Position numbers and translations under genes: made by a program | Assembly: GCA_021234155.1 (NCBI GenBank) | Contig: JAJEKV010000079.1 | Span: 4,950,009 to 5,014,008, forward strand | Direction: 5' to 3' | DNA: 64,000 bases | Source of the DNA: Isoetes taiwanensis | Lineage: Eukaryota > Streptophyta > Lycopodiopsida > Isoetales > Isoetaceae | The notes under the pieces: model-generated | What the model saw: the letters and a program-made list of their open reading frames with translations, nothing else | What the model was told of the DNA's origin: nothing | The model's database searches: none | Shown here: in pieces, positions 21,490 through 32,099 of the stretch | How the letters are laid out: each line of letters starts with the position of its first letter | Position numbering within the stretch: position 1 is the stretch's first letter

Positions 21490-24400
21490 TCGGTTACTTG
21501 GGATGTTGTCTTGTTTTCATAATTCTACGCTGCAGTCTCTTGGTTTATTATCTTTTTATTGCCTTTAGATTTGTGGCCACCATCTTCCGGGTTGCATTTG
21601 TCTTTTTTACATTGAGGCATTCCATTTCCATGGTAGGTTGCAGTATGGCCTTAATTGCGTGTTATTTCTCCGACATGTATCTCTTTTGTATGTTATTTTT
21701 TATATTGTGGTTCCCATGTGGTTATATGTGGCATTCTTTTCTGTGTTTAGGGTTTCCCCATGGTGGTTTGGGTTTATCTTTTGCACTTGTGTTTATATCT
21801 TATGTGTGATGCACTACACTTGGCTCAGGTGGTATACGTTATTCGGGTGGTATTATCTTCTACATTCTAGGTTTCCCATAGTTGTTGGGTTTTATTTTTT
21901 GCACTTGTGGTTTATCTTATTTTTTGGATGCACCGCACTCTTCAACAGTTGTCTGGGTTATTCCGGTTGATTTTCTGGTTTATGTTCTGGCCCGCATTTT
22001 TACTTTAGTTTCTTTCTGTGGCCTATGTGTTGTTTCCTCGGGCTGTGCTGTTGTTTTTCTATTTTATATGCTGCATTCTCATGGTTTCATTCTTTTGATT
22101 GCCCGAGATTTATTCACCACATTTGCCAGGTTGCACTTTGTCTTTTTATGTCTGTTGCCAGTTGTTTAAATATTGTTACCTGACTTGTGTATGCCATCTT
22201 AGTTATTTTCAATATTGCTACAGGGCTTGTGTTCCAAGTATTCCATATGTTGGGGGTTTTTTGCTTAGGGTCATGTCGATGCTTGTTGTTCACATATTTA
22301 CTATGGTAAGTTCCTTTGTAGTATTCTTTTCCGATTATTGATTTTTGGTGGTTCTTATGAGTACTATACCGGGTTCTCTTCTTGTTTTCGCATCTAGAGT
22401 TGCCTTTGACATTGCTAGACATAATGGGACCTACTCTTTGACGGTTTCTTGTCTTAGAATACGATCAATGGAAACATTTTTTGTATCATATGGTGGTTCC
22501 TTCATTTTGCTTAGATACATGCATTTTTTCTATGTGCTAGATGATTTTATTCTATTGATTTTTTTTATGGGCTATGGCTCCTCCGTTTTGCTTAGATACA
22601 TGCATTTTATGTGTTCGATGATTTTTCTTTTATTGGTTCTTTATGGGCTTTAGGTTGGTGGCCCGATATCTCTGCCACTTTTTCTTCACGTGGTGGCTTA
22701 CTCAATTTTATCTAGATACATGAATGTGGATATTTTCCATTTCTATAGAGGGATTGGTTATTTATCATGAATCGACTCTTTTGGACTGTGTACATATGTC
22801 CCTGATAGAAACAATGTAGAGCCAATGTAGAGACAATATAGAGATAATGTCGATGTCCCTTAATGATCTCATGACCCTCGTTGCTAGGGGCTACCGAGTC
22901 CTTTTTGGCACCTTGTCGTTTGGCGTTGTGTTCTTGCAATTGTTCTTTTCAGTTTTCGGTTTTCTGGCCTTAGTATTACACGTCATTTGTATTTGTGCTA
23001 TTTAGCTTTTTCTGGATACGTCGCATGTTGCGTTTGGCACTTCCTTATACTCATTCAACCTTTCACATTCTTCTCTTTGCCATGTTTTTTGTACTTTGTC
23101 ATGTTTTTGCATTTGCGAGCTCTTTTGCACCATATTTATCCTTTGAAGCCTATTCACCTCATGAATTCCACTCTCACCTTAGCACTCTTGATATTCATCT
23201 TCCTTTATCTGGTTTATGGTTTGACCTCTTTTAAGTCCGATTTGGCACCTTGTCGTTTGGCGTTGTGTTCTTGCCTTGTTCTTTTCAGTTTTTGGTTTTC
23301 TGGCCTTAGTATTACACGTCATTTGTATTTGTGCTATTTAGCTTTTTCTGGATACGCCGCATGTTGCGTTTGGCACTTCCTTATACTCATTCAACCTTTT
23401 ACATTCTTCTCTTTGCCATGTTTTTTGCACTTTGTCATGTTTTTGCATTTGCGAGCTCTTTTGCACCATATTTATCCTTTGAAGCCTATTCACCTCATTG
23501 GTTTAAACTTCATGTCGTATTTTCATATTGTATATTCTTTCCTTGATTTTTAGTTATGGGGAGCTTCGTCCATTATTTTGCCACCGCTCACTCGATCATT
23601 TTAGATCCTACTTTCTGTTCGGTATATACTCGATGTTGGGGATTATAGCATTGTTCATGTTGTTATTAAAGGCGATCGTGTTTTTTACACTTTTCTAGTA
23701 TTTGGGCTCTTGTCTGTGGTTATTTTTCTGTTGATTTGTTCATTGGCTTGCATTCCTCTTTTCGTATTTATCCTTGGGCTTAAAACATAACTTTATTGTC
23801 TTTTTTGGGGACTTCATTTGTCGCTCGCTATCATTATGCATTGTGCTACCCTTATACATCATATTTGCTATTTAGCTATATTTGGACATAAATTTACATT
23901 TATCATGTGTTTTTCTTCCACCCATTTGGGTGATGCTTTCTCCACCCCGGGTGATGCTATCCCCTCTTTTTTTCATGAATTGTTGATTTTTTCTCATTTC
24001 TAATCGCTCACATCAATTTGGGTGCTTGTAGTTTTGCGGTTTGTCGCTTCACCATTATGCACATTCTTGTTCTCCTTAATGTCGTTCATGGGTGCCTTCT
24101 ACCTGTTCCCATTCTTCTACCGTGCTCCGCGGTCGTTGGCACTCCTCTTCGTCTCACCCTCGCTCACGGCCGTCACTGAGTCGACACCAAGCGGTTTCAG
24201 CGGTGGGCGGGCTTATAGTTTATGAAGTTCGCCTCATTTTTCTTTTTCGTTGTGCTCAATTACCTTTAGTTTCCTTCTTGACCTTCCTTTTGCTCGGTGC
24301 TAGTATGTCTCCATTCTCTTCTTGATCTCATCCCTCGTTTGCCAAAAGTTTGTTTTTTTCCTATTGGGGCCTTTATTCATGGCTTTTTGCATATGGTATT

Positions 24401-24570
24401 TGTCTTGACATCACTACACATTTCTCCTATGCTACCACTGAACGGGACCTTGGCATTTTCACTCTCCTCATTATGAACTTCTTTGCTTTAGACTTCTTGT
24501 TGTCAACCTCTTTTTTTCTTGACATTCCTCCGAGGCTGGCTCATTCTCACAGGTGTTTGTCTTGTATTGG
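21490..24570. repeat. T-rich interior of the LTR-like element, no gene
   Basis: The plus strand is strongly T-biased. Frames here are hydrophobic (Phe, Leu, Val, Cys) only because of that bias. One stretch near 24,100-24,230 (GTGCTCCGCGGTCGTTGGCA, CTCGCTCACGG) resembles parts of C, D and the 52.1-kb copy, and 23,918-23,960 holds two CCACC hairpins. Fragments of further copies are therefore mixed in. Confidence 0.5.
22906..23499 (+). repeat. Tandem duplication, about 257-bp copies with 337-bp period
   Basis: 22,906-23,162 and 23,243-23,499 are nearly identical (beginning TTGGCACCTTGTCGTTTGGC, ending AAGCCTATTCACCTCAT). The spacer between them (CACTCTTGATATTCATCTTC ...) recurs at about 24,612. 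High identity means a recent local duplication. Confidence 0.8.
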
Positions 24571-26280
24571 TAAGCTTTGCGACGTTGCTTTTTAGGTTCA
24601 CCTTACCACTCTTGATATTCATCTTCCTTTATCTAGTTTATGGTTTGACCTCTTTTCCCGCATATTGACATTCCGTGATCTGCATTCATATCATATGTGC
24701 ATTGTACGCGTTAACGTGGTTTGTTTCTTCATCGCCTTGTTGCTGGGGCGCTTCGTCATCATGGCGGCGTACTTTTCTTTTCATTGTTTTTTCTCTAATG
24801 TCCTTTCCTTTTTTCAGGTCATTGAGCTGATACTGTCCATAGCAGGCGCTTCCGGCTCTTCTTCTTCAGCTTCGTTTTCTCCCCCACGGCTCGCTCGCGC
24901 TGCTGGTTCTCGTCAACATGTAGCTTCCAGACTTTTCGGACCCTGGTTTCCTTTCTCCTCCTGCCACTCCAAACGAGACCAATTTGCCCGTGGTCATACG
25001 ATTTCTTTAGCTCGCTTGCCTTCATTCGCATGCCCCATCACTATCCTTCAGCGCCTAATTTCTACCGGTTCCTATCATCTCTTTGATCCTCCGTCCGGCG
25101 GCTCTCTTTTTTGCTCCTCTCCTTTCTCTCTGCATCCTTTATCCTATCCATTTGCTTTCGGGGGTGGTGGCGGGGTATCTTCTTCGATCGGCTTCACGGA
25201 GGTTTATAGCGACTAGGCTTATAGTTGAGGAAGTCCTTTGGTAGTCGGCCGGTTTTGTGTCTCTCGCGAGTCCCTTCCCGAATCCCATCGATCCGAGCCA
25301 TCCGGATCGCCATTCGGAAGGGACGAATACCATTTCCATTTTCATTTTGGCTCGGTTATCGGCGTCCTCTCACGGCGGCTCTTTTTCTCCTCTCGTGGCT
25401 TCCCTCCTTCCCGCCCTGCTGGCGGTGGGCGCATGGGTCTTTTTCATTTGTATTTTTTACTGTTCATGCCTCTTTGTTGTTCTCCACCAGTGAGTGTTGC
25501 TATTCTTATGTTTTACCGTTCCATAAGCCACCGCTATTCTTATGTTTACGTTCCATTGCCCTCTTGTTGTGTTGTTCTCCACTGCGGTGATGCTATTTAT
25601 TTCCACCTCGAGGGTGATGCATATTTTTACATAATGGTTCTCCACCGGTGGGTGATGCTTTATCTTTGTTTATTTCCACCTCGAGGGTGATGCATGTTTT
25701 ACATAATGGTTCTCCACCTTTGGGTGATGCTTTTCCACCCTATGATCTTTTTTTTTACATTATGTTCTTTTTCCTCTGTTTTCATTTTAGGACCTTCTTG
25801 GTGCGGCTTGTCTTTGTTTGTTTCTCGACCATTTCTGGGTGTTCTTTTTGGGAGTTTTTGGTATTGCTTGCGGGATTCCGCCCGTTTTCGCCCGTCTGCT
25901 AGGGTCTGCTCTATTTACCCATCACCCTCTCCTTCGGTTCTCCATGGACACATTCGGGGGAGGCTTTTGCCGTTGGCTGGGGTCGTGCTCTATTTTGCGT
26001 TCGCCATCAACTCGTTTCTCTCCGTTCTCCAGGCAACACATTCAAGGTTGTTGGCGACCATTTCTCATTAGGGTTTTCCTCGAAAACCCGAAAGGGCGGG
26101 GTTTTTTATCCCGGTGAGAAGTTGTCGTCATTACCCTTTTATTTTGCCTTGGCAAATTTCTTTTTAGGGGGTAGTCCGATATTGTTCCTATGGTCGGCTA
26201 TCCCCTCTCTCTCTCCCTAGTTTTTCCACACATTGTATACTGCTGCTGTGATGAATGACAAGCCTATCTATCTATCTATG
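24570..26280 (+). repeat. Repeat copy D (right LTR-like unit)
   Basis: Order matches copy C. It has the long hairpin at 25,270-25,324, a scattered CCACC hairpin array at 25,488-25,740 (loops CACCGGTGGGTG, CACCTCGAGGGTG, CACCTTTGGGTG) and the stem-loop at 26,053-26,128. A CTAT microsatellite and TTTTGTTGGTTTCATGCGAG follow at 26,259-26,305; that last piece also occurs in the arms of the long-TIR element. Confidence 0.6.
26053..26128 (+). other. Conserved stem-loop (copy D)
   Basis: The outer stem GGCGAC...TTCTCA against TGAGAA...GTCGTC, and the same GGGTTTTCC / AAAACCCGAAAGGG / GGGGTTTTTT centre as copy C. Confidence 0.65.
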
Positions 26281-26309
26281 GCGTTTTGTTGGTTTCATGC
26301 GAGTCGCAG

Positions 26310-27260
26310 TGCAAGAATTAAGAAAATGGTTGAGTATATCCTTACGAATCAAAAACAATTTAAATAAAAGAAGATAACTTGCATGTGGACAATGTCATTG
26401 CATGTTGGATGCCTCAAAACTAGATTTTTGCTCTCCTCTACTCCTTGCTTATTTCTACCATTGCTTCTCTTTGTACATAACCGCCAACATTTTCTCTCTT
26501 CAATACTTCTAATTTATGCTTTATTCTGCATTATCATTATGTTTTAAACGTGTGAGTTTGCAGGGACTTTGTGCAGCTTTTAAGCCTTTACACTCCTATC
26601 TAAACATGGGAACAACGATTTATTGGAGGTAACGCATTTGAAATAAATAGCAAGGGTACATTATGCATGACTTTGGAAAGGTGTTGTAACCTGAAAATAA
26701 ATTTTGCTGCTATACATCTAGCGGAAAACTTTGCACCTATTTTCTATAGGTGTATTTTTTGGAAACCTCCACAAGCCACATGTTGAAATATGCATTTTCA
26801 CGAGCCCTTGGATTGCTGTACTAGAAGCCATCTGTTGCATAATGGATCAGTGTTAGTGATTAAAAATAAAATGCTCTATTGGAGACAAACGTCATCACCT
26901 AGTCTTTTATAAAAATTGTGGACCGCCATGAGGCAATGGGTCTTCAGAAAGATAAGGAATGCTGAAAGTTCTAATATTGATTGGAATATCAAAATTCTAA
27001 AGTACCAATCTAGTGATCTGCATTTACGGATTCTCAAGCTTAGTTGCTTTGCTTACCCTTTGTTGGGCATTTTTGCTTGCTAGTTCTTTGCCCATCATTG
27101 CTATTATTCATTTCTCATCATAGATGGATCTTTTTAGAAAGTTTAGAGATCCAACACTTCAAATGGCAATATTAGGGTTCAAACCTTGGCAATAGAGCTC
27201 ATATGGTTTGTTGGAGTTGTATAGTTAATTTATGACCAAATATATGTTTGTCTTTAATGT
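26310..27260. other. A+T-rich DNA without a recognisable gene
   Basis: No coding signal, long inverted repeat or tandem array was found. Confidence 0.4.
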
Positions 27261-27269
27261 AAAAAAAAA

Positions 27270-27750
27270 ATGACGTGGCAACCATTCATTAATATAAAAA
27301 AATTAATAGAAAAGACATTGAACGTCAAAAAAATGTCTTAAAGACGACATTCCAAATATAACATAATATAACGATCTTGCAACATAAAATCAACAAAATC
27401 AACGTGTGCGGGACATTGCATCGACGTTGTGGACGTTGCAAACATGTTGCACGTTAAGTCGTAAACGACATCTCATGTTCAACGTGAGAGCAACGAGATA
27501 ACAACGTAGCACCAATGTATTAAGGACCTTTCACCGACGTCTTAGAAGTTGCAAACACGACACACCTTACGTCGTAAACAACGTTTTATAAGTGATGTGA
27601 GAGCAACGATATGACAACATTACACCGACGCCGTGGACGTCGCAAATGATGTTTTACTAGCGACGTGACGTCATGTGGCGACGAATCCTAGGCGACGTCA
27701 TTTGCAACGTCCATGCAACATCTTCAATACATTTATATGCGACGTCCACA
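27270..27750. repeat. ACGT-rich imperfect repeats, transposon subterminal type
   Basis: Words such as GACGTTGCAAA, ACGTCGTAAAC, GAGAGCAACGA and GGACGTCGCAAATG recur with a loose spacing of about 90-115 bp (for example 27,431, 27,545 and 27,635). The motif TTGCGACGTC-like appears on both strands. Dense short repeats of this kind are typical of transposon subterminal regions that bind a transposase, but the termini are not evident. Confidence 0.45.
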
Positions 27751-27922
27751 ACTATGTGTGGAAGCATGTGCCTCATCCTCCAGTTATGCATGCTATAGTT
27801 TGTCAATCTCATGTTCATTGTGCTGAAGGTAATACAATACAGAGTAACACCAAGGAGGCTATAGAAAGAGGAATAATTTCTGATGGTGCTCTTGAATAAA
27901 CAATTTCTGAATGAGCTGTTAC

Positions 27923-28137
27923 AACATAATGATTTTATTTTAGAGATGACATGCCTAACACGAGACTAGTTTGTTTGCTGAAATTACTTACACATTTATA
28001 GAACATAATGATTTTATTTTAGAGATGACATGCCTAAAAGAAGACTAGTTTATTTCCTGAAATTACTTACACATTTATAGAACATAATGATTTTATTTTA
28101 GAGATGACATGCCTAACAAAACACTAGTTTATTTCTA
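27923..28137. repeat. 79-bp tandem repeat, nearly three copies
   Basis: Units start at 27,923, 28,002 and 28,081 with AACATAATGATTTTATTTTA. Copies are close to identical apart from a few changes after GACATGCCTAA. Confidence 0.85.
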
Positions 28138-28499
28138 GAAGTGTTATGCAAAGAATAGGTCAACTTTAAGACTAAGTAGGCCCTACCATGCTTTTTGTGT
28201 GTGTACGCGAGAGAGAGAGGGAGGGAGAGCTTTATTTAGCTATGGAGAGGAGGATTCTTGGTATGTGCATTGCATACATCTTGCATTTTATTGGGTTTTA
28301 CTTTTTCTTGCGAGGTTTGGAGTTAGGCTATGCATCAATGTTTCATTCCTCTATTCTCTGCTCTATTAGACTTCTCCTTATGCTATTGCAATACTTCTTC
28401 AATGCCGAGCATCAAATATTTCTTCAGGCCAATTCCCATAAAGTCATCATATCAAGTATTCTATTGTCTAGAAGTAGCAATTTGAATTGATTGTCAAAA

Positions 28500-30230
28500 C
28501 ATGACTTTGAACTATGATATAAGCCACTTCACCCTCCGATCATGGAGGGCAACCCTCCGTGCGCAGCACCTTGTTTGTTTTATGTATTTTGATCTTCTTT
28601 ATGTTCTTTTTTGGGGTCATTTTTTCTGTTTACCTCTTTTGCTCCATCAGTTCTTTAGTTTTGTCTCCTTTGCTTATTCTTTAACCTCTTGAATCGCCTT
28701 GGTTCATTTCTCTATCCATTTGCTTCAGTTCCTTTCATGTTCTTTCCTTTTAGTTTAACCTCTTGAGCTGTCTTGGTTCTTTTGCTCCTTTATTTGTCCT
28801 GTTTGGCCCCTATAGTCAACGAGATTTGGTTACTTTGTTCCTATTTATCCCATTGATTGCATTGTGCCTCTCATCTTCCTCGATTCATTTTTGCTTCATT
28901 TGCTCCACATATTCCAGCCGTTCCTTTTTTGCCCATTAATTTCAAGTTCGCTTTTTGCCCTTCCTTCTTTTCTTTCTGACTTTCTCTTGAGCTTTCTGTT
29001 CAGGGCTGGTGCAAGATCCTTTTTCCATTTCTCTTGTTCCATGGCTTATCAATCTTTGGACAAGGTTGTTTCTATTGTTGATCAGACTGCGCGGCTTGTC
29101 TTTTTGGCCCCTCCATTTACTTTGAAGCTTTATTTCTCTTGTTTCCCCCCAGAGATTTTAGGTAGTCTGGCAACCCTTTCCATGTTTCTTCCATTTGTTC
29201 TATTTGTACCCTGGGTCCCCATGTTTATTTGGCTCTTCCTACTCCACTGGACACAACTTCTTGGCGTTTGTTCCTTTTGTCCTTCCCAAGTGTTCCCATC
29301 TTTCCTTCTCCCACTTTCTTTTTAGGGGGTTATCAAGTCTCCTTTGGGTTCTTCGGTCCTTGTCTTCCCATTGAGTCCCTTATGCTCTTTTTTGCTCCTT
29401 ACCTTATCTTTCTATTATGAGACCTGTCATGCTTCTTTTGTGGGTTTATTGCGCTCCATTTAGCATATGCTCTTCATATTCACAGTAGCTCCGTTAGATA
29501 TCTTTTCGCAGTTTGGGTAGTAGAAATTTTTTGCATAGTGATCCGTCCAGTTTGGCATCATGGTATATGCATGTATCATGGTGTGGCTTTTGTCGTCTTT
29601 TCCTTGAGGCTTTTTACCTCTTTAAGTTCTTTTTGGTTCACTCTTCTTAGGTTCCTTTTTTGCTCCGTATTTTTCTTCAGTTCCTTATTCGCGCTTTCTC
29701 TGTCGTTAACCTCTTGAACTGCCATTGGTTTTCTTCCTTTGTTATCTGGTTGCCCTGATTCCTTTTTTGTCCTTTCCTTTTTTGGTTGTTCAGTTAACCT
29801 CTTCAAGCGGTTTAGTTTGTCTGTTCTTTATTTGTCTTGTCTCCTTCGTTTGTGTCATCTCTCCTCTTGACTCGCCTTGATTCTCCATATCTCAGGTTTT
29901 TCCCTTTGCTTTATACGTTCGTTTCTTTGACAACCTTGCTTCGACGTTCCTTCTTTATTTGTCCCCTTTGCCTATTTGTTCTAATCATCCTATCTTGCCC
30001 ACTCCCTAGCCTCTCTTCGTTTTCATGTTTTACCCTCCAGCTTCACTTCACTTCTATTTTTTCCACTACTTTCTTTTACTTTCTTCCCCTTTTTACATTA
30101 TTCCTCTAACCAGTTCGTCTACCTTCTCTTGGTGGTTGTTTTTATACCTTTCTCCCATATCATTTTTTCTCTATTCATTAACCTCTTCCTGTGTTTTTTA
30201 CTCTAGGTTTTTATCAAGGTAGGTTCCTCT
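28500..30230. repeat. T+C-rich strand-asymmetric block, no gene
   Basis: Nearly the whole plus strand is built from words such as CTTTTGCTCC, TTCCTTTT and TTAACCTCTTGA (the last recurring several times, about 28,681, 28,755, 29,706 and 30,178). Open frames here are composition artefacts. Confidence 0.5.
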
Positions 30231-30233
30231 TCT

Positions 30234-31199
30234 TTCGGCCGATATAGTGTGTTGTAGACCCATCCTAGGAATGCCATGGTTCTATTGCGAATGTAATAGA
30301 ACCATCATTCCTTGGATGGGGACGTCTATTCATCTCCCCTTATCATTTTCAACTATTTATAGGCCATTTTTTCTCTCTGGCTCTTTCATCGGCGTTCTCT
30401 TGAGCTGCTATCTATTTAGGGCTTGTTCATTCAGTCTCCCACCTCACCCTCCCTGTGGCCTTTTTGGTCATCTTTCGGGGCTATACTAATAGGGGTACGT
30501 TATTGTTACCCCCTTATTTATTTTATGTTTTCTCGGCGTGGCGTTGTAGCCTCCGGGCAATATCTATTTATTGTTAATTTTTCTCGGTGTGGCGTTGTAG
30601 CCTCCCAGGCAGCACTAATCGGATGTTTTGTTTTTCTGCAATGCTATTTTCTGCAAACGGTTCCCGATTGGTCGGCTGTTGTTTCTTTCTCGGCGTGGCT
30701 CTGGCGCCTCCGAGCTTTATCATATTCTTTATATTATTGCGCTTTGGCACGCGCCCTTGCTTGAAGTTCCTAACATTTTAATGGGTTATTCTCCGTTTCA
30801 TACTTTCCAATGCAGGTTGCGTTTTGGGGATCTCTTGGTTGTCGGAAGGTACCGGGTCAAGCCCCTCCTTGGGGATGCCTTGCAATCGAGTTTTGGCCCA
30901 ACATTTCTCGGCTGATGGTTGTAGGGGTCGAGCTTCAACCATTGTGTGCTTCAACTTTGTCGAGCCTCAACCATTGTGTGCTTCAACTTTTTGATGCAAC
31001 ATATTCAAGTTATCTCTATTTTATTTTGTTCTCGTAATTTCTATAGAGCTCTCGATGATTGTCTAGTTTTCGGAGCATGTTCTATCAGTATTTTCAAAAT
31101 TTTTTACCCCTAATAGGGTTATCAATTGTACTCAGTGATTTTGCAAAGCTCAATGAGAACACCACTTCACTTCGGCCGATATAGTGTGTTGTAGACCCA
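30234..31199. repeat. Exact 29-bp direct repeat bracketing 908 bp
   Basis: A 29-bp sequence beginning TTCGGCCGATATAGTGTG lies at 30,234-30,262 and again, identical, at 31,171-31,199. Between them are three copies of a TCTCGG(C/T)GTGGC...GCCTCC motif (30,530, 30,580, 30,688) and a tandem pair TCAACCATTGTGTGCTTCAA (about 30,937 and 30,968). This could be a long target duplication or element ends. Confidence 0.5.
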
Positions 31200-31479
31200 A
31201 CATTTGAATGTTTTATAAGAAGCATGAACTCCAATGCTCAATTTCTTTGTTGTATTCCAATCCTTATAGATAATGAAATTGGTTATTTTGTCTTCAACTA
31301 TCAAGGTTGTTATTAATTTTTCTATTTTTGAAATTTTATTGTTGCATTCCAACACCAATGTAGTAAGGTTCAATTAGTTTGTATTGGAATTTTCTGGTGC
31401 AAGATTGTCACTATCTTTGCTTGTTAATTCTTCACAATGTTTTGTTGCTAACTTGACACTATTACATAATGGGCGCCCT

Positions 31480-32090
31480 TGTAAGTCTGCCATTACCTTG
31501 ATGTAATTTTGAGATAAAATCTAATTCAAAGCTTGTCACTATGTATTTGTGGTTTTGGGATAAAATATACTTAAAGTCGATGCAAGCTTGTCATAAACCA
31601 TACTAAATCTAATTCAAAGCTTGTCACTATGTATTTGTGGTTTTGGGATCAAATACTTAAAGTCGATGCAAGCTTGTCATAAACCATACTGCAACTCAAC
31701 AAAATGCTTGGTGTAGTTTTGACACAATATGTAATTCGAAGCTTGTTACTACATATTTGTAGTTTTAGCACAAATCATTCTTAAACTTGATGTAAGCTTG
31801 TCATAAACCATAGTGGAACTCAACACAATGCTTGTTGATATTCTTGGCACTAAACTACTATTATATGTGATGCTAATTTGTCACAATACAGGTTGCAAAC
31901 TTGTTGGAAACTCTACTAGTGTCAAAAAAAATTGGTCACAATCTTGAATGAATGGTGGTCACCCCAGTGACCAATGATGACGTCTAATATAGTGTCGGGA
32001 TTTTGACCATTTTAGGAATATTGAAGGTTCACATAGTGTCAAATTTTTTGCCAATATGCAAGACACTATAGCCCCCATTCTCTTGTAGTG
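31480..32090 (-). mobile_element. Right end of a CACTA (En/Spm)-type DNA transposon
   Basis: Read inward on the minus strand, the sequence from 32,090 starts CACTACAAGAGAATGGGGGC and continues TATAGTGTC. This is a classic CACTA terminus. Inside lie many short GACACTA / AGCTTGTCA / TGTCACA words and the 88-bp tandem repeat, as in CACTA subterminal regions. The flanking base triplet outside is TAT. A related but eroded end sits at about 3,713. No transposase of the En/Spm class was recognised between them, so this is either non-autonomous or heavily interrupted. Confidence 0.65.
31517..31690. repeat. 88-bp tandem repeat, two copies
   Basis: AAATCTAATTCAAAGCTTGT starts units at 31,517 and 31,605, and a diverged third copy follows around 31,730. 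It lies in the subterminal part of the CACTA-like right end. Confidence 0.8.
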
Positions 32091-32099
32091 TATTATTTT

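Larger units (their letters stand above)
19660..21490 (+). repeat. Repeat copy C (left LTR-like unit)
   Basis: It contains an internal duplication (TTCCTTGATTCGTCATC twice, 20,021 and 20,130). Then come the long hairpin GTCCCTTCC...GGAAGGGAC (20,562-20,616), six CCACC hairpins (20,820-20,980), the stem-loop (21,279-21,354) and a terminal block ending near GACAAGCCTATCTATC. Confidence 0.6.
19660..26280 (+). mobile_element. LTR-like element: two about 1.7-kb direct repeats around T-rich DNA
   Basis: Segments C (about 19,660-21,490) and D (about 24,570-26,280) run in the same order and orientation. Shared landmarks are GACGTTGCTTTTTA, GCATTCATATCATATGTGCA, TTTTCTTTTCATTG, GGAAGTCCTTTGGTAGTCGG, the CGATCCGAGCCAT hairpin, the CCACC hairpin array, the AAAACCCGAAAGGGCGGGG stem-loop, and TGCTGCTGTGATGAATGACA at the end. 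They differ by many substitutions and indels. The 3.1 kb between them is T-rich with no reverse transcriptase, integrase or protease signature. A non-autonomous LARD/TRIM-like element is the simplest reading. Boundaries are approximate and no target duplication could be fixed. Confidence 0.5.

Noticed and set aside
22987-23553. Long hydrophobic frame resembling a multi-pass membrane protein
   Set aside because: It lies in strongly T-biased DNA, is built partly from a tandem duplication, and consists of Phe/Leu/Cys/Val expected from composition. Similar frames occur in every T-rich block.
28864-29325. 153-codon Phe/Leu/Pro/Ser-rich frame
   Set aside because: Low-complexity T+C-rich DNA with repeated words such as TTAACCTCTTGA; no domain.
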